Source: Sistotremastrum niveocremeum HHB9708 (taxonomy: Eukaryota; Basidiomycota; Agaricomycetes; Sistotremastrales; Sistotremastraceae). From it: DNA of 64,000 bases. The first letter of the stretch is position 1, and the number at the start of each line of letters is the position of its first letter. The stretch covers positions 558,940 through 622,939 of the forward strand of contig KV419400.1 in the NCBI GenBank assembly GCA_001630475.1, given 5' to 3'. A model generated the notes under the pieces. That model was not told where the DNA came from. It worked only from the letters and a program-made list of their open reading frames with translations, and did no database searches. Below are positions 56,401 through 64,000 of this stretch, piece by piece. Both the position numbers and the translations under genes were made by a program.

Positions 56401-58246
56401 ATCAGGGAGAGGAGCCTATCGACGAAATCTGGGTCTTGCATGACTCCGATCACGTCGCATCCTTACAAGACGACGAGCCCATAGAAGGTATTGATTCCTT
56501 CTCGTTTGTTTTGTATGTGTGATTCACCTAATTCGTCGTTTGCCGCACTAGCCGAGAATTACCCGGTTCATTCTCGTCTGCGCAACGATATTCAATCCGC
56601 TTCCCCTCAAAAGATTTCTTTGGCTAAATTAATACCCACTCCATCTCTCTCACCCAAGCAGGAGATTACCGTCCCTTTCCAACTTCATGCTGAGGAGCCT
56701 GGTTTCAAATCTCTGAGACTGCTGTTCGTCTATCGCAAGGTGATATCTTCTCCCCTTTCCGCTTCACAAACTCTGATACAGCTAAAGGGTGGCTTCAACT
56801 TTCGATTTACACGAACTGTATACAACTTTACAGTATCACCTTCTCTTCGACTCTCTGTACAATCTTATCCCGCGGCTTCACATGACATACGTTATGGACT
56901 GAACATAGAGGTCTGCATTCAAGGTCGTATCATAGTTACAGGCTGTTGTGTTGATTGCAACGTTTAGCTTGAAAATTTGACTTCTTCAGCGGAAATAAGC
57001 ATAATGGGCGCGTCTCTCATCAGTGCCACCTGGCAATGTCAACCTTCCACTTCAATGTTGTAAGTTTCACTGAGTTTCAATACTCTTGGTGGCATTAACA
57101 TTATTGGCAGGCTCCCAATTGAAATTTCGCCTTTGCAGCGAAGCCGTATTTTGATGGAGGCCGAGTTCTGGAAGGAAGGTATCCGCAATGAAGCCGTCGC
57201 AGACTACGTAGCACGGAAAGTAGAAGCTCTCTTTTATAACCAAACAATTGAGGCAACATTCCCCCCCGAAACCGACCTTCTACACAGCGTTCCTCATCAG
57301 GTATCTGCGACACTCACTTCTTGCTTCTCTATTTAACAGCTAGTTCTCTGTTTGTAGGCCAGCCCTTCCGTTTCTCAGATTTCCTCGAACATCAAGTCTC
57401 TTTGGCAGCTCCGAAGTCGAGTGAACGCCAGGCAGCGCACGCTCACGGAATATCCGCATATCCCTGCCAGTACCTTGCCGTGCATTTTCCCTGCTATTCA
57501 TCCACATGCGGTGCAAATACTGGTCCTTTGGGAGCAGACGTCAGATAAGCGGGTTGGATTCTTATTATCCGACCCGATACTGCTCGGAGCATTGCATGGC
57601 GGTCTTTCAGACATTGTGGAGGATGTGGACGACGGCAAGCTTGACATGGGTATCTACGCCGAAACTCAGCGCGAGAAGAGGCAGTTTTTAAACGCTGTTC
57701 GCTCTTCTCCTTGGAACGCCGAAATGGATCCGGTCGATGTATCGCTTCGCTTCCCCAGCCATACTGAGCATGACTTTGTGCAAGGGTACGTAGTCTCCTG
57801 AACGACTGTAGAGATGTGTCGCTCAAGTGCAGCCAGGCCCTGTCATATCTCCGTAGATTTCCAGCTTAGAAATTTCTCCCCAACAAACCCTGTTCGATAC
57901 TGTGTGCGTCTGCCCAAGACTAGCTATGAACCAAATGCTACCTCGTAAGTCTCTGTCACCGCAAGTTATTGTCTGTCTTTCATCGCGCTGTAGCCTTTCT
58001 CCTCATTTCATGGGCCTGCTAACAAGACGGGGCACGATTCCACCTTTAGAATCAACACACATCCCAGCGAAGCTTTGGGTGCCAGGACCTGCAACGTATG
58101 ACGTAACTGGATGGACACTAGAAGTCGAAGTAGACGGACCACTTCCTCAGACATCACGGCAACCGACGAGAAATCGCCGCTGTCGATATAGCCAAACATC
58201 TTATCAGCATACTAATACCCTATCGGTTTCTCAGCATATTTCCTAA
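53435..58246 (+). CDS. TRS85: TRAPP III subunit TRS85/TRAPPC8
   Basis: A long gene of more than ten exons. The start is MSGGHVLPSSISPHLCVL, reading GLPPLHQLLQSFSPLTQ|VTTRTSTYQSIPHQSFALRF across the first intron (53579-53630). Diagnostic blocks are WMEHCVVHWNE, RRLPSRLFSSTKRLFGG, RRLAEFATFLGDFKLAISVW, LLLSPSPAIPAHASYALHSL, PPASAQLRSLLYAVRWEIG, WYALAARKLEKCGI and, near the end, HFMGLLTRRGTIPPLESTHI. The C-terminal half carries Ig-like beta-rich domains. TRS85 gives TRAPP III its role in autophagy and Golgi traffic, acting as a GEF for Ypt1/Rab1. Several junctions (54450-55260 especially) are inferred from frame changes and not fully resolved. The C-terminal ~40 residues are Arg/Gln-rich and variable. 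Confidence 0.88.
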
Positions 58247-58387
58247 CGATACACCTAATATATGAGATCTTATGAAAATGGAATTCAACAATATTGCGTC
58301 CAAGTAGAAAGAGTGGAGGAAGTATGATACAAAAGGCAGATATCCTCGGAAAAATTTGAACCACCGACGGTGACCGACGAAAAGTAC

Positions 58388-59328
58388 CTAGTCTTCTCGA
58401 GGCTTGACATCTTTTGCTTCCCTCGCTTTCTGCGCCTTTCGCTCGACTGCCATGGTGTGTTTCTTGATTTTCATATTAACGTATGTCTTGAGAACGACGT
58501 TAGGTATAAGATAATCGTGATGAAAGACTGTATGTGCTTACCCCTATTGTAAAGGCCACCAGATTGAAATAAGGAACCCAAAGCTGCGCGAAAGGTTAGG
58601 CGCGATTGAGGCTGACAAAAAGAGCTCATACTTCAGGAGCAAGGAATCTCTGAGCACTGGCAATCGTCAAAGGCGAAGCGACCCAAGTGATCTTTGATAG
58701 ATAATTCAAGAGAGTTCAATGGAAGAGATGAACCAGCATACCTTGATCACCGATAAGAAACGTGATTTTATAATGTTGAGGATTGTGTTAGGATCCCTGA
58801 CGCCATTGATAACAGCCATCGACGCCAGAAATACTGCATGTATATGCCTCAATCATGGGACGGTGGGGTAAAACAGCATTGGACGCACCGGTGGTCTGGA
58901 TAGGGGCGATGAAAATGTTATTCGCAAGGAGTTGCGCTAGCTTCGCGCGGGCACTAGTTCTTCCAGCAAATGCTTTCTGCAATAAACCAACAAGAACGTG
59001 GCCCATAGGCGCAGAAATGAGGAAACCATAAATGGCCATCTTGATGGCTTTGGCATCTACGCCTGCTTGTGACAAGACGTGCGCAACAATGGGGTGAATC
59101 TTCGACAGTGGAGGCGTGGGTGCTCCAGCTAGTTGCCCAGCGAGGATTTCCTGTAAGAATGAGAGAACGCCTAGACATGGACCAGCAATAAGAACACAAG
59201 GGCTTGATAGATTTCTCTGAGAGCCAAGTACCTCCAGTTATCATCTTCGTACGCAAGGGATGCTTGTTGAGTTGATTCAGATAGGCAGCCAGGAGGCGAG
59301 GACTGGTATTTTTGGAGACTGTAGACAT
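58388..59328 (-). CDS. Mpv17/PMP22-family membrane protein
   Basis: 223 residues from six exons; introns 59171-59231, 58834-58888, 58692-58741, 58584-58631 and 58487-58541. The start at 59328 gives MSTVSKNTSPRLLAAYLNQL, NKHPLRTKMITGGVLSFLQE, ILAGQLAG. Four hydrophobic segments follow, with the family block AIYGFLISAPMGHVLVGLLQ, NNIFIAPIQTTVFLASMAVI and the C-terminal signature PELWVPYFNLVAFTIGTYVN. The family lies in inner mitochondrial or peroxisomal membranes; sequence here does not settle which. The order of the motifs and the basic tail (KIKKHTMAVERKAQKARE) agree with the fungal PXMP2/4 group. It lies head-to-tail behind YHM2, 164 bp away. Confidence 0.88.
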
Positions 59329-59492
59329 GATGGACGAGTGCAAGTCTTGGGAAATCAGGGGCACCGGGTTCAGACCCCCGGTTTGTAGCCGGTTCTGGAA
59401 CGCGCTGTCGGCGCACTCATCATACTGGGTATTGGTCATAAACATTAAAAATTCCATTAAATTGAATCTATAAGACAAGCTAAGGTAGTAGT

Positions 59493-60951
59493 CTATGGAC
59501 GCCCTTTGACCCTACAGCAGTTCAGAATGAGCGAGATGGAAAGATTGAAAGAAGGGACAAAGCGTACCAAACTTTAACATAGTCTGCGAACGAAACCATG
59601 CATATCGTCTGCCAAATGCCCAAGCCGATACGAGGAGTCACACCACGGTACAGGCCCTTGATGCCGTTATTACGATAAATGTAAGCAAGAGTGTTGAATA
59701 TCGTGAGTTTTGCGGGTCGATCCGATGTAGCCGATGCTTTAGCCATGGATTGCATCTGAATGCATTGAATGAGGAAATTAGGCTCTGATTGTTCAGCGAC
59801 CACTCACTTCGACTCTGACAACTTCTATGGGTTGATTCCATGTAGCCAGTGCACCACCTTCTCTTAAGTCAGGTATGGTTGAATAAGTACCGCTCTTTCG
59901 TGCACGCACCAATCGTCGAACTGATGATTTTGTCCATAGCAGCGAGTTGTTCGCCTTCCTTCTTGCCGCGTGCCGAACGGATCCAACTCTCAGCCAGACG
60001 AGCGAAACCCATTCTAAGGAGATGCCATCATCAGACATCATGCATGAGCCAAGTTCACTGTGACTTACCGCGAGCCCCAGTTCGTGCATTGACGGACAGC
60101 CACTGCATTCACGCCCTTGTTGATCCCACGAATACCTTCACGACGATAGATATCTGCAAATACTGCCCAAGTGGACTGAGGCTTGACACCAGCGCTGGCT
60201 TGCTTATGGCGCGTGATCTCAACTGTCTTCATACAAGTCGTGAATCCTGTTAATGTCGCGTCATTAACGCGTTGCTGTCCCGCTCAGAAGAAGAGGAAAT
60301 ATACCCATAGTAGCGTAGGCCTGCGCAATACCACCTGTCATACCTCCCAGGAGACCAGCAGCGCCAGGTCCGACGATGTCAACAGTGGCAGTCTCAACCT
60401 CGGAAGCAGCGAACAACAGAACACCGCCTTTCGTGGACGCTTCAATCCAAGCCTGACGGGATTTATGGGTCAGATTATTTCATGCCCCACAAAATAGAAA
60501 GAATTTACCCAAGGAATGAGGCCTTGGTAGAAACCGGCCACACCACCACGACTCCAGATGGTTTTTGTTGCGGTCAACATGCTTTCCTTACGGTTAGCCG
60601 CCATCTGGGTCTTCAAGACCTCCAAAGGTTGTCCAAGAGTTGTGACCTATGCAACATTTAATTCACGGACAAAGCTTATAGCAAAGCCTATCTTGCCTCC
60701 TACAGAAGCACGTGAATATTGAAACAAGGCCCTGAACAAAAGGCAAACTTACAAACTATGATGGGAGAGAAGATAATAAGGTGACATTAGCTCCCTTGGT
60801 CGTTTCCGGTGGTTGCAAACGCACCATGTTCATAATAGCACCTGAACGGATGTTCACTTCAACTCGAGTTTCGGCAAATTAGACGCGACTCACCGATAGC
60901 AATGTTGGACCAATTGATGCCCTTCTGGCCAGGTTCTCGTTGGACGCCCAT
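59493..60951 (-). CDS. YHM2: Mitochondrial citrate/oxoglutarate carrier YHM2
   Basis: A mitochondrial carrier family protein from multiple exons. It starts [17 protein letters not shown] at 60951 and ends YVKVWVKGRP after the last intron, 59512-59567. Carrier signatures are visible: [136 protein letters not shown] and [20 protein letters not shown]. The [11 protein letters not shown] block is specific to the Yhm2 group. In yeast Yhm2 exchanges citrate for oxoglutarate across the inner membrane and supports NADPH shuttling. Introns lie near 60250-60305, 60463-60510, 60645-60760 and elsewhere; not all are resolved. Confidence 0.92.
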
Positions 60952-61169
60952 TTCTAAGGTGGATGAGTAGAGTAGGAGGGGGAAGAAAAAGTCGTAAGAT
61001 GAGAGTTGAGGGCACGGAGGAAGAGCTAAAAAGTTGGGGATGTAAGGGTCAGGAGTCGGTTCGTGGGAACCGGGTAGCACAGCAACGAACGCCAACGTTT
61101 ACGGTTTAGTGGTACGATCAGTACATTCTTAGACTTATGCTACAGTGGACATTATTATAATTATCGTAC

Positions 61170-62065
61170 TTAGAAGTCGCCGCCGCCGCCACCAAAGTCA
61201 CCTCCTCCATCACCGCCAAAATCGCCACCACCATCGCCGCCGTCAAACCCTCCACCGTCGCCACCGTCGAAGCCTCCGCCAATGAGATCGCCCAATAAGA
61301 AACCGCCTGCAAGGCCACCCAGAAGAGGCATCGCTGAGCCACCACCTAAACCACTGCTGCGTTGAGGTGGTGCATAACCACCGCCTCCGCCATATCCTCC
61401 ATATCCGCCTCCATATCCTTGTTGGGCGTATTGCTGTTGCTGAGCATATTGTTGAGGATATTGCTGAGCGAACGCTTGTTGCTGCTGCAGGCGTTGCTGT
61501 TGCAGAGCTTGTTGTTGAGCGATAATTCGTCTCCTCCTTTCTTCCTCCTGGTAAATATAATGAGTGTGAGATCAACAATCTCCTGCACGATTAATGTAAT
61601 GCTGACCAGCTGTTGTTGATGCAAGCGAGCGAGTTCTCGCTCCTCTTTTGTCCCGATAGCCTTATCTTTCAATTTGCCAAAGAAGCCGCGCTTCTGCGAA
61701 GAGTCTGTTCTGACGTTGGAACTCGATCCAGCGCTTGCCCGATAAGAAGGCGGTGGTGGCGGGCTCGTGGGAGGCCTGTATGAATCTTTCTCGCCGCCAG
61801 ACTTGTATGTGGGATGTTCAGACAAGAATTGTGGATCGTCTAGTGGATGCGTCCAAATTGATCGGGGAGGTGTTGCTCTCGTATCGACCTGGGCCAGCAT
61901 GAACAATCTTGGAGGTGAACTACGAGATCGTACATACCCAAAAATGATGATTCGTGCTGCAATGGCATCGTGAGCTGTTGGCGAGGTGGACGATGCAGTT
62001 CAAGCGTACGAAGGATCAGTTTGTCGTATCCAGCCATCAGGCAGGGGTCTGTCATCTCCAGACAT
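61170..62065 (-). CDS. WW-domain protein with Gln-rich and Gly/Asp-rich tail
   Basis: 244 residues from four exons; introns 61957-62009, 61889-61937 and one of 59 nt near 61551-61609. A WW domain is rebuilt across the first two introns: LPDGWIRQTDPSTNHHFWVD, TRATPPRSIWTHP, with both Trp and the Pro present. Exon 2 (61938-61956) is only 19 nt. After a Pro/Ser linker and a basic helix (FGKLKDKAIGTKEERELARL) comes a Gln-rich stretch (QQQALQQQRLQQQQAF), a Gly/Tyr-rich part and a C-terminal tail of repeated GGGDF/GGDGG units ending DF. A hydrophobic patch (MPLLGGLAGGFLLGDLIGG) precedes the tail. WW domains bind Pro-rich motifs; the partner is unknown. The tail has prion-like composition. Confidence 0.8.
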
Positions 62066-62970
62066 GATTGAAGTGTGAAAGGAGGTCGGTCGTGAAAGGT
62101 GCGAACGTGGTCCTGTTCCTTTATGCAACGAGAGCAAGGCAAGGCAGTGCCGTCACTGCCCTCAGGGGTACTGCGTAATGCGGTTCCACATCTCCAAAAT
62201 TACGTAAGTAAAAACATAACATCGTAGCACGCGGTGCTTTAGCCCACCTCACGAAAGAGAGGTGAATTTAAGTGTCTTATCTGAGCTGGAATTTCTCTTG
62301 AGTTGCTGTACNNNNNNNNNNNNNNNNNNNNNNNNNNNNNNNNNNNNNNNNNNNNNNNNNNNNNNNNNNNNNNNNNNNNNNNNNNNNNNNNNNNNNNNNN
62401 NNNNNNNNNNNNNNNNNNNNNNNNNNNNNNNNNNNNNNNNNNNNNNNNNNNNNNNNNNNNNNNNNNNNNNNNNNNNNNNNNNNNNNNNNNNNNNNNNNNN
62501 NNNNNNNNNNNNNNNNTATCTAGTTTATTTGGCGAATGAGGCTGAGGCAGAGGAGCGGCTGGCAATATGGCCGAGATACACAGATTTCACCTCGAGCACC
62601 CCCCTGCACTCTCTTTCCGCCGTTAACCCCGGGATGACGTAAGAGAAGGACGGACACTTAAATTCACCTCGCATTCGCTCGGTGAATTAGGAAGCCATCC
62701 GATTGTACCAGTACTAGTATTCAGAAAAATGAAAGACAATATACAGAGCATAATGAATACATAGAGATGTGTAGATAAGTTAGGTGAATGCAAATGTGAG
62801 GTTCATTAGGAAGAGGTTGCTCAGCCTCATCATGAGTTCATGAGCGCACAAAGCGCACATACGCAGTTAGACGACCATGCAATGCTGGATACACGGGTTC
62901 TTCGGTCAACCGATTGTCGAGCTAAACCCGAACAACGCAATGCTGGTCGTGCATCCAGTCAAGCAGTGTA
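62066..62970. other. Intergenic region with assembly gap
   Basis: 905 bp with a 205-base run of N at 62312-62516. A perfect 17-bp inverted repeat flanks the gap. The rest of the known sequence shows no supported exon or RNA gene. Confidence 0.6.
62260..62669. repeat. Inverted repeat flanking an N gap; possible MITE-like remnant
   Basis: AGGTGAATTTAAGTGTC at 62260-62276 is the exact reverse complement of 62653-62669. Weaker similarity continues outward for about 20 bp (CACC and CGAA.G.G shared). The pair lies on either side of the unsequenced stretch. This is what a terminal inverted repeat of a small DNA element, or the arms of a large palindrome, would look like. No target-site duplication was convincing and the inner sequence is missing. 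Confidence 0.55.
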
Positions 62971-64000
62971 TTATCTGCCATGGATCATCCACGCAAGGTC
63001 TTCTATGCGGCGGACCTTTTCGGCAGTCGAAAGCTGGAGCAAGTTATCGTATGGCCCAGGCAACAAAAGCTTAGACGCACTTTGAGAAAGTTCCGCATAT
63101 CTCGTCTCCTCTGCTTGTCCATATGGCACGCGTCGGCGCACGACTGCAAAAAAGATCTGAGGCTCTCAGAGAGGTCATCTGACAAAAAGACAATGCGTTT
63201 AGGCATGGCAATTCGGGACAATAGGACGAACTCACTCTTATCGTCCGAAGTCTCCGAATGGGGCGAGTCCCAACCCCATCCTTGACCTTCATCAGCCCAG
63301 CCTCCCCCATCGCCCCAGCCTCGCCCTTCCACTTCAATTTCGACTTTGGCCTCCCGCCCATCATCGTCGGCTGTTCCAGATCCCCAACCTGCATCGTCTC
63401 CCCAGCCTCGAGATTCCCTTTGATCTTCCGGGATATCCTCGAATTCAAGCTCCATCTTCCATTCCTCCCCTCTTTCAGCAACCTCCATGCTCCGCCGCCA
63501 GCTGCTCACGCGGGTTTTCAAGTCCCAGAGATTGTAGTAGGCCGGGTACGAGATCTCGAGAAGTAACTTCTGGACCGTCGAGAGATCTGGGGGTCCCCAC
63601 GCCGTTTCATCGGTGTTGATGACCCAGTCCGACGTCAAACTAACATTGGCGAGGTGACTCGCCGTCCCCTCGTGTTTCGCAGCCTCGACCCGTGTCATCG
63701 AATAGTATTTAGCGTCGACGCTGGGCATACACTGATTGCAGAACCTTTGTGAAGAGATATTAGAGCCGGTGGATCGTTGCGATGAGATTTCGTACCACTG
63801 TCCCTTCGGTCGATCAGAAGGGCGACTGAAGTCTGCTCGGATTGTCAGTGGCACGCTCTGAACATCACCCAAAACTACGAACGTCTGGGATTTTTGAACG
63901 ATGGACCCCGAGATTCTGCTCGTCGAATACCAGACATTTGAAAAGTGGGGTGGATGCTTAAAGCTCGTCAAGCTCAATGCTAGGGCGAAACTCGCCACGG
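62971..64000 (-). CDS. WG/GW-rich protein of unknown function (5' end outside window)
   Basis: The frame is open at the right edge. Three exons are seen, with introns 63179-63235 and 63016-63080; the stop is TAA at 62971. The N-terminal visible part is beta-rich text (FSNVWYSTSRISGSIVQKSQ, TFVVLGDVQSVPLTIRADFS, QRFCNQCMPSVDAKYYSMTR, SLTSDWVINTDETAWGPPDL) of no family known to me. It is followed by an acidic segment with many Trp-Gly pairs (SRGWGDDAGWGSG, GRGWGDGGGWADEGQGWGWD). The end is a basic helix (CHMDKQRRRDMRNFLKVRRI) reading EDLAWMIHGR. Repeated GW in acidic context resembles Argonaute-binding hooks; that is analogy only. Confidence 0.7.

Overview
This window is nuclear DNA from a filamentous basidiomycete, most likely an Agaricomycete. 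The genes sit close together on both strands. Most introns are 40-65 nt with CTRAY-like branch sites. The proteins have fungal orthologues such as Mph1, Byr4, Trs85, Yhm2, Cgr1 and Nrde2. I support about 28 protein genes, one LINE and one unusual tandem array. I could run no database search, so names rest on recognised motifs and family architecture.

Layout. 1-6.4 kb: the 3' part of an RBM26/27-like RNA-binding protein, convergent with an MPH1/FANCM helicase. 6.9-13.7 kb: an SSH4-like Rsp5 adaptor, a DUF7053-like domain running in frame into a membrane-anchored methyltransferase, and a mitochondrial m-AAA protease. 13.8-20.4 kb: POLD3/Cdc27, NIP7 and NRDE2, the last two firing from an 87-bp shared promoter. 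20.5-28.8 kb: an unknown protein, BYR4, a C2-domain protein and a 2OG-Fe(II) oxygenase. 28.8-35.9 kb: ureD and SEC39, a divergent pair now separated by a 5'-truncated LINE. 36.2-39.2 kb: two unknown proteins. 39.2-42.0 kb: a gene-poor interval holding five ~175-bp repeats. 42.0-49.4 kb: SNF12/CGR1 and VPS18/SHB17, two tight divergent pairs. 49.6-58.2 kb: a large coiled-coil protein and TRAPPC8/Trs85. 58.4-64 kb: an Mpv17-family protein, the YHM2 carrier, a WW-domain protein, a 205-N gap flanked by inverted repeats, and a partial WG/GW-rich protein.

Main discovery candidate: the array at 40474-41353. Its five units differ mainly by paired substitutions that keep at least five helices closed. 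Every G-U wobble pair falls on the plus strand. That is the signature of a structured RNA read left to right. I do not recognise the family. Splice-like signals bound most units and an intron-like segment lies downstream, which suggests a spliced non-coding transcript.

Other points: two GC-AG introns with the same AAG|GCATGT junction, an 8-nt microexon in SHB17, a retained intron that would add a tail anchor to the coiled-coil protein, and a LINE sitting in a bidirectional promoter. Functional links are loose, as usual in fungi. Themes that recur are membrane trafficking (VPS18, SEC39, TRS85, SSH4), RNA processing and ribosome assembly (RBM26-like, NRDE2, NIP7, CGR1), and genome maintenance (MPH1, POLD3).
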